Below, in pieces: positions 1 through 8,826 of a stretch of DNA of 34,075 nt (positions within the stretch are counted from its first letter, which is position 1; each line of letters opens with the position of its first letter). The stretch covers positions 1-34,075 of the forward strand of contig CAYLZN010000016.1 of assembly GCA_964387935.1 (NCBI GenBank). The letters are read 5' to 3'. A program made the position numbers and the translations under genes. The notes under the pieces are model-generated. The model was not told where the DNA came from. It did no database searches and saw only the letters and a program-made list of their open reading frames with translations. Source of the DNA: CAYLZN01 sp964387935 (GTDB taxonomy: Bacteria > Acidobacteriota > Vicinamibacteria > Vicinamibacterales > JAFNAJ01).

Positions 1-404
1 TCGGCAATCGCGACGCGCGGCGACGAGATGTCGCCATCGACCGACCCGTCATCGCGGATGTCGACCTTCTCCGTCGCGGAGATGTTGCCGGTCACCTCAC
101 CCTGAACGATGACTGCCTTGGCGTAGATCTGCGCCTTGATCCGGCCGTTGGGACCGATCGTGAGGACGTTCTCCCTGAGCTCGATCTTGCCGTCGACCTG
201 GCCTTCGATGATCAGGTCCTCGCTGCCACTCAGTTCGCCCTTGATCACGACCGACTTGCCGATGTTCACGATGGTCTTCTCCATGGGTGCGGGCGGCCGT
301 GCGGCAGCCACGGGGGGTTCGACCGATGCCGGGGGGAATGTGGGACCACTCGGGGCCGGCGGCGGCGGAGTACTGGGGCGAACACTGTCATCGCGTTTCC
401 ACAT
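1..404 (-). CDS. Bactofilin family cytoskeletal protein (3'-truncated by window edge)
   Basis: Bactofilins polymerise without nucleotide into filaments that scaffold cell-shape and envelope functions at the cytoplasmic face of the membrane. Read on the minus strand, the product starts MWKRDDSVRP. A Pro/Ala-rich disordered tail of about 45 residues follows. Then comes the beta-helical bactofilin core, beginning near KTIVNIGKSVVIKGELSG, with short repeating units such as LIIEGQVDGKIEL and VIVQGEVTGNI. The start is supported by an AGGAG ribosome-binding site (complement of 411-417), 8 bases before the ATG. The C-terminal end lies beyond base 1, so roughly 134 residues are visible. It is divergent from the cysteine desulfurase gene. 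The family call is firm from the repeated hydrophobic-Gly pattern; its cellular role here is inferred from the family. Confidence 0.85.
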   Translation of the reverse strand, partial: MWKRDDSVRPSTPPPPAPSGPTFPPASVEPPVAAARPPAPMEKTIVNIGKSVVIKGELSGSEDLIIEGQVDGKIELRENVLTIGPNGRIKAQIYAKAVIVQGEVTGNISATEKVDIRDDGSVDGDISSPRVAIA

Positions 405-496
405 CGCGACGTCTCCTGTCTCGTGGTTGGCGCAGGGCGATCAGCAGACCCGAACTTGCTAAAGCAACTGACGCGCCAGTATACGCAACGCCCTTT

Positions 497-517
497 TCGA
501 GTGTCTAGCACACTCGA
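497..517. promoter_or_regulatory. Perfect 8-bp inverted repeat, candidate operator
   Basis: Arms TCGAGTGT and ACACTCGA are perfectly complementary around a 5-base centre CTAGC. The element lies in the divergent region between the bactofilin and cysteine desulfurase genes and abuts the candidate -35 box at 518. There is no T-run after either arm, so a terminator is unlikely. A binding site for a dimeric repressor is the simplest reading; the regulator is unknown. Confidence 0.45.
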
Positions 518-546
518 TTGCTGAGTTATGGGTCGAATGCTAGGAT
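518..546 (+). promoter_or_regulatory. Candidate sigma70-type promoter for the cysteine desulfurase operon
   Basis: TTGCTG (518-523) and TAGGAT (541-546) are separated by 17 bases and read toward the gene starting at 639. The match to consensus is only partial. An alternative pair, TTGCTA and TATACG with an 18-base spacer, lies about 60 bases upstream. Position next to the palindrome is the main support. Confidence 0.3.
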
Positions 547-638
547 CGAGCCTGTCGGCCCGCCGACGCCCAGAGACGAAACCCCACCTCGCCCCGTGCC
601 GCCAGCAGCGTGCCCGGCGTGGGCAGGCGCCTTTTCCG

Positions 639-1802
639 ATGTCCATCTACCTCGATCACAACGCCACGACGCCCCTGGCCATCCCGGCCTTCGACGCGAT
701 GCAGCGGGCCTTGCGGGACGACTTCGGCAACCCGTCGAGCGTCCACGTCTTCGGCCAGCGGGCCAAGGCCCTCATGGACGACGCCCGCGCGCAGGTGGCG
801 GCCCTGCTCGGAGCGGAGGCCTCGGAGATCGTGTTCACCTCCGGCGGGACCGAAGCAGACAACCTCGCGCTGCGCGGGGTCGCGGAAGCGGCCGAGGCCC
901 TGGGCCGACGCCATCTCGTGACCAGTGCCATCGAACACGAGGCCGTCCTGGCCACCGTCAAGGCGCTGGCCCGACGCGGCTGGAGCGTCACGCGGCTCGA
1001 CGTCACCCGTGGTGGGTACGTGACCGTCGAGGCCCTCGACGCCGCGCTGCGGCCCGACACGGCCTGCGTCTCGATCATGCACGCCAACAACGAGGTCGGC
1101 ACCGTGCAGCCGATCGAGGCGCTGGCCTCGCTGGCCCGCGCGCGGGGGGCGGTCTTCCATACCGACGCCGTCCAGACCGTGGGGAAGATCCCGGTGGACG
1201 TGACGTCGCTCGGTGTGGACCTGCTGTCGCTCACCGCGCACAAGTTCCACGGCCCCAAGGGCGCGGGCGCGCTCTGGATCCGGCGAGGCACGCGCTTGTT
1301 CCCGACGCAGACGGGTGGCCGCCAGGAGCGCAATCGCCGCGCCGGCACCGAGAACGTGCCCGCAGTGGTCGGCTTCGGGGTGGCCGCGCGGCTCGCGCGC
1401 GAGCGGCTCGCCACCGAGGGCCCGAGGCTGGCCGGCTTGCGCGATCGCCTCGAGTCAGGCATCCTCACCCGCATCGACGGCACGACGGTCAACGGCGGGC
1501 CCGGCCCCCGCGTGCCGAACACGACCAACATCGGCTTCGAGGGTATCGAAGCCGAGTCCCTCCTGATCGCGCTCGACCTCGAAGGCGTCGCCGTCTCCAC
1601 TGGGTCGGCCTGCTCGTCCGGCACGCTCGAGCCGTCGCACGTGCTGAAGGCGATGGGGTGCTCGGCCCATCACACGCAGAACTCGCTCCGCTTCAGCCTC
1701 GGGGCGGGCACGACCGCAACAGAGATCGACACCGTGATCGACGTGCTGCCGCGGCTGGTCGAGCGGCTCCGCCTGGTCACGCGCGTGCCCCCGCGGAGGT
1801 AG
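639..1802 (+). CDS. iscS: Cysteine desulfurase (NifS/IscS family)
   Basis: This PLP enzyme removes sulfur from L-cysteine as an enzyme-bound persulfide and passes it to Fe-S assembly and tRNA thiolation. The product is 387 aa, normal for the family. It opens with the hallmark YLDHNATTPL, has the PLP-binding lysine in TAHKFHGPKG (Lys202), and carries the persulfide cysteine in GSACSSG (Cys325). The open frame extends upstream to 528, but the conserved N-terminus begins at the ATG at 639, and the upstream residues look like non-coding GC-rich translation. The ribosome-binding site is weak. mnmA starts three bases after the stop, so the two are almost certainly co-transcribed, and this protein is the likely sulfur donor for MnmA. 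It could also serve general Fe-S assembly; no iscU is visible in the window. Confidence 0.93.
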   Translation: MSIYLDHNATTPLAIPAFDAMQRALRDDFGNPSSVHVFGQRAKALMDDARAQVAALLGAEASEIVFTSGGTEADNLALRGVAEAAEALGRRHLVTSAIEHEAVLATVKALARRGWSVTRLDVTRGGYVTVEALDAALRPDTACVSIMHANNEVGTVQPIEALASLARARGAVFHTDAVQTVGKIPVDVTSLGVDLLSLTAHKFHGPKGAGALWIRRGTRLFPTQTGGRQERNRRAGTENVPAVVGFGVAARLARERLATEGPRLAGLRDRLESGILTRIDGTTVNGGPGPRVPNTTNIGFEGIEAESLLIALDLEGVAVSTGSACSSGTLEPSHVLKAMGCSAHHTQNSLRFSLGAGTTATEIDTVIDVLPRLVERLRLVTRVPPRR

Positions 1803-1805
1803 CCG

Positions 1806-2888
1806 ATGCGCGTGGTCGTCGCGATGTCCGGCGGCGTCGATTCCACGGTGGCCGCGGCCCTCCTGGCGGACGAGGGCCACGAGGTGATCGGACTGTCGAT
1901 GCAGCTGTACGACCAGCGCGAGGGCGAAGTCCGCTTCGGCTCGTGCTGCACGATCGACGACCTGCACGATGCCCGACGTGCGGCGGCCTTCCTGGGCCTC
2001 CGCCACTACATCGTCAACCTCGAGGACAGGTTCCGCGAGACGGTCGTCACCAACTTCGTGGAAGAGTACCTCGCAGGGCGCACCCCCATTCCCTGCGCGC
2101 GCTGCAACAGCGACGTCAAATTCGCGACGCTGCTGGACCGGGCGGTCGGGCTCGAGGCCGACCGTCTGGCGACCGGCCACTACGCGCGCATCGGGCGTGA
2201 TCCATCCACTGGTCGCTGCACGCTCGAACGAGGCCTCGACCCGACGAAGGACCAGGCCTACTTCCTGTTCTCACTGACGCAGGCGCAGCTCGAGCGGTCC
2301 GTATTTCCCGTCGGCACCTGGACCAAAGCGCAGGTGCGCGCCTTCGCCCGCGAGCGGGGACTTCCTGTGGCCGACAAACCAGACAGCCAGGAGATCTGCT
2401 TCGTGCCGGACGGCGACTACGCCGGCTTCGTCGAGCGGCGCGCCGGCCCCCTCACGCCGGCCGACGGGCTGATCGCCGACACGGCGGGCCGTGTGCTGGG
2501 CCGACACCACGGCGTCCACCAGTTCACGGTCGGCCAGCGCAAGGGACTCCGGCTCTCCTCGCCCCTGCCGCTCTACGTGGTCTCCATCGACGCGGAGGCG
2601 AGCCGGGTGGTGGTCGGCGGACGGGACGCGCTCGAACAGCGCGCCCTCGAAGCGCGTGACGTGAACTGGATCAGTGGCGAACCGCCGGCGACTCCGCGAC
2701 GCGTGCACGCGCAGATCCGCCACCGACATCAGGCGGCTGCGGCGACGATCACCGCGGCGGAGACAGACCGCCTCGAGCTGCAGTTCGACGTGCCGCAGTC
2801 GGCCATCACCCCTGGCCAGGCCGTGGTGTGCTACGAGGGCACGCGCGTGCTGGGCGGCGGCTGGATCGAGCGCGCGCTAGTGGTGTGA
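1806..2888 (+). CDS. mnmA: tRNA-specific 2-thiouridylase MnmA
   Basis: MnmA adenylates and then thiolates U34 of Lys, Glu and Gln tRNAs, using persulfide sulfur relayed from a cysteine desulfurase. The 360-aa product has the PP-loop ATP motif SGGVDS at residues 9-14. The two active-site cysteines are Cys97 in PCARC and Cys198 in EICFVPDGDY. The later segment FTVGQRKGL is typical of the central domain. The ribosome-binding site GGAGGT lies within the last codons of the preceding desulfurase gene, 3 bases away, giving a tight sulfur-transfer operon. The 3' end overlaps the convergent trxB gene by 12 bases. Confidence 0.96.
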   Translation: MRVVVAMSGGVDSTVAAALLADEGHEVIGLSMQLYDQREGEVRFGSCCTIDDLHDARRAAAFLGLRHYIVNLEDRFRETVVTNFVEEYLAGRTPIPCARCNSDVKFATLLDRAVGLEADRLATGHYARIGRDPSTGRCTLERGLDPTKDQAYFLFSLTQAQLERSVFPVGTWTKAQVRAFARERGLPVADKPDSQEICFVPDGDYAGFVERRAGPLTPADGLIADTAGRVLGRHHGVHQFTVGQRKGLRLSSPLPLYVVSIDAEASRVVVGGRDALEQRALEARDVNWISGEPPATPRRVHAQIRHRHQAAAATITAAETDRLELQFDVPQSAITPGQAVVCYEGTRVLGGGWIERALVV

Positions 2889-3869
2889 CCCAGACGGGGA
2901 GGCCGCCGCCGACTCGGTCTGCTCGACGTGCCCCGGCAGGCCCTCCAGATAGCGCTCCGCGTCGAGCGCCGCCATGCAGCCTGAGCCGGCCGCCGTGATC
3001 GCCTGTCGATAGACGTGGTCCTGCACGTCGCCGCAGGCGAACACACCGGGGATGTTCGTGCGCGTGCCGGTGTGCGTCCGCAGGTAGCCGTTGGCGTCCA
3101 TGTCCAGGCGGCCCTTGAACAGCTCGGTGTTGGGCACGTGTCCGATCGCGACAAACAGCCCGTCCACCGCCAGCTCGCGCGTCTCGCCAGAGACCGTGTC
3201 ACGCAGCACGACGCCGCTGACGGCGCCCTGACCCACCCCCCTGACCTCGTCGACCTCGCTGTTCCAGAGAAACTCGATCTTCGGGTTCGCGAAGGCCTTG
3301 TCCTGCATGATCTTCGAGGCCCGCAGCTTGTCGCGCCGGTGGATCACGGAGACCTTCGACGCGAACTTCGTGAGGAAGATAGCTTCCTCCATCGCAGAAT
3401 CGCCCCCGCCCACGATCGCGATGGGCCGGTTGCGGAAGAAGAACCCGTCGCAGGTGGCGCAGGTGGACACGCCGTGCCCCATGAGCGCCCGCTCCGTCGG
3501 CAGCCCCAGCAGACGCGCGGACGCGCCCGTGGCGATGATGAGCGCGCGCGCCGCGATCGGCGTGCCCTCGCTCAGCGTCACCTGGAACGGCCGGTGGTGC
3601 AGGTCCACGGCCGTCACCTGCCCCGTGCGAATCTCGGCACCGAACCGCAGCGCCTGCGCGCGCAACTCCGCGATGAGGTCAGGCCCCATGATGCCCTCAC
3701 GGTAGCCCGGCCAGTTCTCGACCATCGTCGTGAGCATCAGTTGCCCACCGGCACTGAAGCCCTCGATCACGAGCGGAGAGAGGTTCGCGCGCGCGGCGTA
3801 CACGGCGGCCGTCAGCCCCGCCGGGCCCGAACCGATGATCACCACGTCACGGGACTCCACGGTGGTCAT
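2877..3869 (-). CDS. trxB: Thioredoxin-disulfide reductase
   Basis: This FAD enzyme transfers electrons from NADPH to thioredoxin in the cytoplasm. The 330-aa product has the FAD-binding GSGPAG at residues 13-18 and the redox pair CATC (Cys137/Cys140). The NADPH-binding GGGDSA is at 154-159, and the C-terminal FAD motif GVFACGDVQD is present. All are diagnostic of the low-molecular-weight bacterial type. It follows trxA on the same strand with a 39-base gap, so the two probably form one transcript supplying a complete thioredoxin system. It ends inside the convergent mnmA gene by 12 bases. The last 20 residues are a Ser/Ala/His-rich tail of no recognised function. Confidence 0.95.
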   Translation of the reverse strand: MTTVESRDVVIIGSGPAGLTAAVYAARANLSPLVIEGFSAGGQLMLTTMVENWPGYREGIMGPDLIAELRAQALRFGAEIRTGQVTAVDLHHRPFQVTLSEGTPIAARALIIATGASARLLGLPTERALMGHGVSTCATCDGFFFRNRPIAIVGGGDSAMEEAIFLTKFASKVSVIHRRDKLRASKIMQDKAFANPKIEFLWNSEVDEVRGVGQGAVSGVVLRDTVSGETRELAVDGLFVAIGHVPNTELFKGRLDMDANGYLRTHTGTRTNIPGVFACGDVQDHVYRQAITAAGSGCMAALDAERYLEGLPGHVEQTESAAASPSGSHH

Positions 3870-3908
3870 GCTGTGCTCCGATGCTGCAGGGGATTGCTGG
3901 CGGCCGGC

Positions 3909-4238
3909 TCAGACGTGCTGATCGAGCAGGCGCTTGAGGCTGTTCTTGTCCTGTACGCCGACGACGGACTCCACCACCGATCCGCCCTTGAACAGGAGCA
4001 GGGTCGGAATGCCCCGGATGTTGAACCGCGTGGTCGTCATCGGGTTGTCGTCCACGTTCAGCTTGGCCACGACGACCTTGCCTTCCATCTCGCTGGCCAG
4101 CGCCTCGACGGTCGGCGCGATCATCTTGCAGGGCCCGCACCACTCGGCCCAGAAATCCACCAGCACGGGCGTGCCCGCCTTGACCACCACGTCTTCGAAG
4201 TTGCTATCGGTCAGCGTCGTGACCTTGTCGCTCGCCAT
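3909..4238 (-). CDS. trxA: Thioredoxin
   Basis: This is a small dithiol carrier that reduces protein disulfides and peroxiredoxins. The 109-aa product has the WCGPC active site (residues 33-37), the cis-proline segment RGIPTLLLFKGG, and normal length. The frame is open further upstream to 4310, but the ATG at 4238 is preceded by an AAGGGG-type ribosome-binding site and gives the canonical thioredoxin N-terminus. It lies upstream of trxB on the same strand. It could in principle reduce peroxiredoxins of this organism, but the peroxiredoxin encoded at 13505 appears to be exported, so that pairing is not implied. Confidence 0.95.
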   Translation of the reverse strand: MASDKVTTLTDSNFEDVVVKAGTPVLVDFWAEWCGPCKMIAPTVEALASEMEGKVVVAKLNVDDNPMTTTRFNIRGIPTLLLFKGGSVVESVVGVQDKNSLKRLLDQHV

Positions 4239-4260
4239 AGGACCCCTTTCGATCGAGATC

Positions 4261-4282
4261 GGGCCGGCTCCTGTGCCGGCCC
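4261..4282 (-). other. 8-bp perfect hairpin between glgA and trxA
   Basis: GGGCCGGC and GCCGGCCC flank a 6-base loop in the 75-base gap downstream of glgA and upstream of trxA. There is no U-tract on the minus strand, so it is at best a weak or factor-assisted terminator; it could also stabilise the glgA 3' end. Confidence 0.4.
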
Positions 4283-4313
4283 GCTCTGAATAGACTCTGC
4301 GCGTGGGCAAAGG

Positions 4314-6161
4314 TTACACGGACGCGACCACCGCCCGCCGCCGGGCCACGGCCAGCCGGTAGACCTCGGCATAGGCCCTGGCGGAGCGTGCCCAGGAGAA
4401 GTCCTTCTTCATGGCCGCCTGCTGCATGCGGCGCCACGCCTCTCGAGTGCCGTAGACGGAGAGGGCCCAGCGCAGCGTGTTGAGCAGCGCCGACGGCAGG
4501 TAGTCGTGGAACTTGAACCCCGTTCCCGTCCCCGACGCCGAGTCGCAGTTCTCCACGGTGTCATCCAGGCCGCCGATGGCGCGCACCAGCGGGAGCGTGC
4601 CGTACCGCTGGCTGTACATCTGGCTCAGCCCGCACGGCTCGAACTGCGAGGGCATCAGCCACAGGTCGCTGCCCGCGGTCACCAGGTGCGCCAGGGCCTC
4701 GTCGTAGCCCACGTTCACGCCGATGCGGTCTGGCGCGGTCTCGGCGAGGTGCCGCCACATCCTCTCGTAGGCGGGCTCGCCCGTGCCGGCCACGACGATC
4801 GAGGCCCCGAGGTGCGGCAACTCCGGCGAGATCGTGGCGATGAGGTCCAGCCCCTTCTGGTCCACCATCCGCGACACCATCGCGACGAGCGGCCGGGCGA
4901 GCGACCCCTCATCGACGGGCAGGCCGAAGCGTTCGAGGACCGCACGCTTGGAGGCCATCTTGTCGTCCAGGGTTGCGGCGGTGTAGACCTTCGGGAGGAA
5001 GGGGTCGCGCGCCGGGTCCCAGGCGTCGGTGTCGATCCCGTTCACGATGCCCGTGAGGACGTCGGCCCGCCCCCGGACGATGCCTTCGAAGCCGAAGCCC
5101 AGCATCGGCTGCTGGATTTCCAGTGCGTAGCGAGGGCTGACCGTCGTCAACCGATCGGCGAAATTGATCCCGCCCTTGAGCAGGCTCACGCGCTGCCAGA
5201 ACTCCAACCCGTCCACCGACACCAGGCTCGATGGCAGGCCCAGTTCCGAAATCCACCCGCGATCGAACAACCCCTGGTAGGCCAGGTTGTGAATCGTGAA
5301 GACCGACGCGGCGCCCGCCAGCGGCACGGCGTCCTGGAACTCCGTGCGGAGGTAGACGGGCACGAGCCCGGTCTGCCAGTCGTGCGCGTGGACGACGTCC
5401 ACCGCGACGCCCCTCTCCACGGCGCACGCGAGCGCCGCCTTCGAGAGCAAGGCAAACCGGAGCGGATTGTCGACGTAGTCGCCGTGTCGGTCTCCGTAGA
5501 GGTGCTCGCGGTCGAACAGTGCGGGCTGGTCGATCAGCCAGACGCGAAGGCCAGACTCGACGACCTGTTCGTACACCGGCACGTCGAATGACTGGTTGCC
5601 GAGCCGGACGCTCACGCGGGCCGCCGGCGCCCCGGCGACCTCGACTCCACGGTACCGCGGCAGCGCCAGGATCACATCGTGCTTTTCGCGCGCCAGGGCC
5701 CGGGGCAGCATCCCACCCACGTCACCGAGCCCGCCGCTCTTGGCATACGGCAGTGCCTCCGGTACCACCATGAGAATGCGGTAGCTGGGCCCCTTGGCTT
5801 TCACGGTGGCGGACGCGCGCTTCGTCGTCCGCGCCGGCACCTTGGTGCCCCTGGCCGCGGGCGTTCGTCGCGCTGGCGGCTTCCTGGCCGACCCGCCCGT
5901 GGTGGCCTTCGGCGCTGGGCTTTGCAGAGCGGGCGCCGGTGGCGCAGGTGTCTCCCCACCCTTCGACTCAACTGCCGGTGCGGCGGTCGGCACGGGCGGC
6001 GCTGCCGCCTCTTCCTTCATCGTGGCGCTGGTGGCAGTCGCGGAGACCTTCTTGCGAAGCCGCGGCGTCGCGGCTGCCGCAGGCACGCTGGCTCTGGACT
6101 TGGCAACGTCGGGCTTGGGGCGGACCTTGGACGGAACGGCCGGTGTCGCTGATTTCTTCAT
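4314..6161 (-). CDS. glgA: Glycogen/starch synthase (GT5) with a long basic N-terminal extension
   Basis: The enzyme transfers glucose from ADP-glucose (or UDP-glucose) to the growing alpha-1,4-glucan. The catalytic part begins near residue 127 with the nucleotide-sugar motif KSGGLGDV (Lys141). It continues with HAHDWQTG and the C-terminal acceptor motif PSQFEPCGLSQMYS, all typical of bacterial GlgA. Residues 1-125 are a Lys/Ala/Pro/Thr-rich low-complexity tail that is absent from standard GlgA (about 480 aa), so the protein reaches 615 aa. I chose the ATG at 6161 (MKKSATPAV); a TTG at 6209 would add 16 residues. The next gene downstream on the same strand is trxA, with a hairpin between them. 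The role of the tail is unknown. Confidence 0.92.
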   Translation of the reverse strand: MKKSATPAVPSKVRPKPDVAKSRASVPAAAATPRLRKKVSATATSATMKEEAAAPPVPTAAPAVESKGGETPAPPAPALQSPAPKATTGGSARKPPARRTPAARGTKVPARTTKRASATVKAKGPSYRILMVVPEALPYAKSGGLGDVGGMLPRALAREKHDVILALPRYRGVEVAGAPAARVSVRLGNQSFDVPVYEQVVESGLRVWLIDQPALFDREHLYGDRHGDYVDNPLRFALLSKAALACAVERGVAVDVVHAHDWQTGLVPVYLRTEFQDAVPLAGAASVFTIHNLAYQGLFDRGWISELGLPSSLVSVDGLEFWQRVSLLKGGINFADRLTTVSPRYALEIQQPMLGFGFEGIVRGRADVLTGIVNGIDTDAWDPARDPFLPKVYTAATLDDKMASKRAVLERFGLPVDEGSLARPLVAMVSRMVDQKGLDLIATISPELPHLGASIVVAGTGEPAYERMWRHLAETAPDRIGVNVGYDEALAHLVTAGSDLWLMPSQFEPCGLSQMYSQRYGTLPLVRAIGGLDDTVENCDSASGTGTGFKFHDYLPSALLNTLRWALSVYGTREAWRRMQQAAMKKDFSWARSARAYAEVYRLAVARRRAVVASV

Positions 6162-6271
6162 GACTCTCGCTGCTGGTGATCCCTGGACCGGCGAAAATCG
6201 ACCGGCCAACCCGGGAGTGTATCACCACCCAGCGACAGGCTCGTGACGGGACGAGCGGGACGCAAACTCGA

Positions 6272-7423
6272 CTACTGCAACTGCTCGAGCGCGCGGGTCC
6301 CGGTGAACCGGGAGTTCTTCGAGGAGAGCCAGTTCAGGATGTGCCGCGTCTCCCAGAAGCGGGCGGCATTGGACCGGGCCCCCAGCACGACCACGGCGAC
6401 CGGTTCCGGCGACTGCGGGAGTCGCAGCAGCGTGGCGAGGCAGTATCCGGACCTCGAGATGAAGCCGGTTTTGCCGCCCACCACCTCGATGTCCGAGTTC
6501 ACCAGTCGGTTCGTGGTATGGATGGACAAGGTCCGCCGGTGCGTGCTGACCACGTGATCGCTCTTCCTCATGATCGAGGAGATGCGCTCGTCACTCGCGG
6601 CGTAGGCAATCAGGCGCGCCATGTCATAGGCCGACGACACGTTGGCTGCATAGAGCCCCGACGGGTCGGCGTAATGGGTTGCCGTGAGGCCCAGGTCCGC
6701 GGCTTTCTCGTTCATGCGGTCGACGAATCCCTCTGGCCCGTGCGACGACGCGCGGGCGAGCGTGCGGGCGGCGAGGTTGTCGGAAGAAATCAGGAGCAGG
6801 TGCAACAGGTCGTAGGCCGTCAGGCGGTCCCCGCTGCGCAGGTAGGTCACGGACGCCCCGCGCCGGTCCGCAGCGCTCACCGTGATCTCCCGGTTCAGGT
6901 TCACCTCATCCTCGAGGAAGACGATGGCCGTCATCACCTTCGTGATGGAGGCGATCGACCGTTCGTCGTTGGCGTTTTCGGCCCAGAGCACCTCGTTGGT
7001 GATGGGGTTGTAGACAATCGCCGCCTCGGCGCGGATATCCGGGACGATGGCGCCCGACTCGTCGACCTTGTACCGGGGGAGCGCCAGCTCGCGCAGCTCC
7101 CGCTGATACTGCGCGGCGCGCGCCCGGGCCAGCCTGGCCCGACGAGAGCGCGCCAGGCTCGCCCGCCGCGACCTGGTCGCACCCGTCTTCACCGCCGGGC
7201 TCGATGAGCGTCGGCTCGTTGCCCGGGAGGTAGTCTTCTTGGTGGTCGACTTCTTGGCGCTTGTCGTACGACTTGCGGCCGGCGCCCTGGTCGGCTTGGC
7301 GACACGGGTTGACGAACCGGTTCGCGCGAAGGCAGGCTCGCCCACCAGTCCAGCCGTCAGCCAGAACACGGAGCTCAGCAAGGCGACGGCACGAGTACGG
7401 GAGCGAGTGAGTGTCTCGAGCAT
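6272..7423 (-). CDS. Secreted D-alanyl-D-alanine carboxypeptidase-like serine peptidase (S11)
   Basis: Enzymes of this penicillin-binding-protein class trim the terminal D-Ala from peptidoglycan stem peptides in the periplasm. The 383-aa product has a signal peptide (about residues 1-33, ending PAFA). A very basic Ser/Thr/Lys/Arg-rich linker of about 70 residues follows, then the catalytic domain. The three active-site motifs are S159-I-T-K162, S214-D-N216 and KTG within VGGKTGF. The start at 7423 yields the signal peptide and has an AGGTG site upstream; the frame is open to 7510 without coding character. It lies upstream of glgA on the same strand, about 110 bases apart. The C-terminal PBP5-like membrane anchor is not evident, so it may be free or held by the basic linker. 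Confidence 0.88.
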   Translation of the reverse strand: MLETLTRSRTRAVALLSSVFWLTAGLVGEPAFARTGSSTRVAKPTRAPAASRTTSAKKSTTKKTTSRATSRRSSSPAVKTGATRSRRASLARSRRARLARARAAQYQRELRELALPRYKVDESGAIVPDIRAEAAIVYNPITNEVLWAENANDERSIASITKVMTAIVFLEDEVNLNREITVSAADRRGASVTYLRSGDRLTAYDLLHLLLISSDNLAARTLARASSHGPEGFVDRMNEKAADLGLTATHYADPSGLYAANVSSAYDMARLIAYAASDERISSIMRKSDHVVSTHRRTLSIHTTNRLVNSDIEVVGGKTGFISRSGYCLATLLRLPQSPEPVAVVVLGARSNAARFWETRHILNWLSSKNSRFTGTRALEQLQ

Positions 7424-7510
7424 GGGCACCTGTCGCGAGTTGGGACTTCTCGTCAGGTTCTCGGCATTGTAGCCAACGATCTTGAATTTGCAAGCACTTA
7501 GCGCGGTCAA

Positions 7511-8794
7511 CTACTGCTGGGCCAAGGCCAGTGCCAGCAGCAGCGCCCGCTGCGTGCCCTTCCACGAATCGGTCGAATCGAACGCTTCGCCCAGCGAATG
7601 CGCCCCGGTGCCGCGCCCACCCCCGTCGATGGTAATGGCCGGGATTCCCAGACTCATGGGGACGTTGGAGTCCGTCGAGCCCTCGTCCAGGAGCACGGGC
7701 AGCCCCAGCGCCTTGCTCACTGACACTGCTGCCTGCACAATCGGGGCCGTCTCCGGGGTCCGCCCGGCCGCCCGGTCGCCGACCAGGTCGGTAACCACGG
7801 TCAGGCGTCCACGGTGGTTCCAGCGCTCGTTCTCTTCCGCCAGTGCCGTGTCCACTGCCTGGAGGAAGCTCGCGTCAACGGCCTTGAGGGCCGCCGCGTC
7901 GCTTGAACGCATGTCCACTTCCATCCACGCCTCGAACGCAATCGAGTTCACCGAGGTGCCCCCGCCGACGCGGCCCACGTTGAACGTGGTCTTCGGAATC
8001 GCGGGAACCTGGAGGTCACTGATCCTGGCGATGGCCCGTCCCAGCGCGTGAATCGGGTTCGCCAGCCCGAACGCGCCGAAGCTGTGCCCCCCGGGTCCCT
8101 TGTAGGTCACACGGTACCGGCGGCTGCCGACGCCGATGTGGGCCGTGCCGAAGCCTGTCCCGTCGACCGAGACGAATCGATCGATGCGTCCCTTCATTTC
8201 CTCGCCGAACAGGTGCTTGACGCCCCGGAGGTCGCCGAGGCCCTCTTCCCCGACGGTCCCGACGAACGTGATGGTACCGGGCGTCGTCAGACGCTGCTCG
8301 TTGAGCGCCCGCACCACCCCGAGCACGACGGCGAGACCGCGGCAGTCGTCGCCGATGCCGGGCCCCCTGATGATCGCCCCGTCGCGCGTCACGCGAACAT
8401 CGGTCCCCTCCGGAAACACCGTGTCGAGGTGCGCGCTGAAGACGAGGTGCGGCGTCGATGCAAGCCCGGGGCGCGTGGCAATCACGTTGCCGACGCGATC
8501 GACACGCACGCTGGTGAGGCCTGCCTGTTCGAGCAGTTGCTTGAACAGCTCGCCGCGCTTCGTCTCCTTGAACGGAGGCGCCGGAACCTCGCACAGGCGA
8601 ACCTGATCGTCCAGCAGGCGCGGCTCGTTGGCCTGTACCCACTTCAGGGCCTCGGCCACGCCTGCCTCCTTCAAGAGTCGTGGACCGATCTCCGCCGGCG
8701 CCTGCTGTGCCCCCAGTGGCGAGACAGCCACGGCGAGCGCCACCAGCCCCACCCACACGGCGATGCGCTGCGCCTCCCCTTGCCCGTGTCCCAT
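7511..8794 (-). CDS. Exported M20 family metallopeptidase
   Basis: M20 enzymes are di-zinc peptidases and deacylases. The 427-aa product starts with an apparent signal peptide (hydrophobic stretch VWVGLVALAVAVSPLGAQ). It then shows the metal-binding HLDTVFPEGTD, the GIGDDCRGLAVVLGV segment carrying a metal-bridging Asp, the catalytic GEEGLGD, and the final metal His in GTGAHSLGEAFD. The pattern is closest to tripeptidase/PepT-like M20 proteins. It is divergent from the spermidine-synthase-like gene, with about 32 bases between start codons. The substrate is not predictable from sequence. Confidence 0.88.
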   Translation of the reverse strand: MGHGQGEAQRIAVWVGLVALAVAVSPLGAQQAPAEIGPRLLKEAGVAEALKWVQANEPRLLDDQVRLCEVPAPPFKETKRGELFKQLLEQAGLTSVRVDRVGNVIATRPGLASTPHLVFSAHLDTVFPEGTDVRVTRDGAIIRGPGIGDDCRGLAVVLGVVRALNEQRLTTPGTITFVGTVGEEGLGDLRGVKHLFGEEMKGRIDRFVSVDGTGFGTAHIGVGSRRYRVTYKGPGGHSFGAFGLANPIHALGRAIARISDLQVPAIPKTTFNVGRVGGGTSVNSIAFEAWMEVDMRSSDAAALKAVDASFLQAVDTALAEENERWNHRGRLTVVTDLVGDRAAGRTPETAPIVQAAVSVSKALGLPVLLDEGSTDSNVPMSLGIPAITIDGGGRGTGAHSLGEAFDSTDSWKGTQRALLLALALAQQ

Positions 8795-8826
8795 CGTGCC
8801 CCTCCCTCTCGTGGCGAGACCGGCGC

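Noticed and set aside
518..2200. 560-codon open frame overlapping iscS and mnmA
   Set aside because: Arg/Pro/Gly-rich low-complexity translation typical of a shadow frame in GC-rich DNA; the true genes have conserved motifs.
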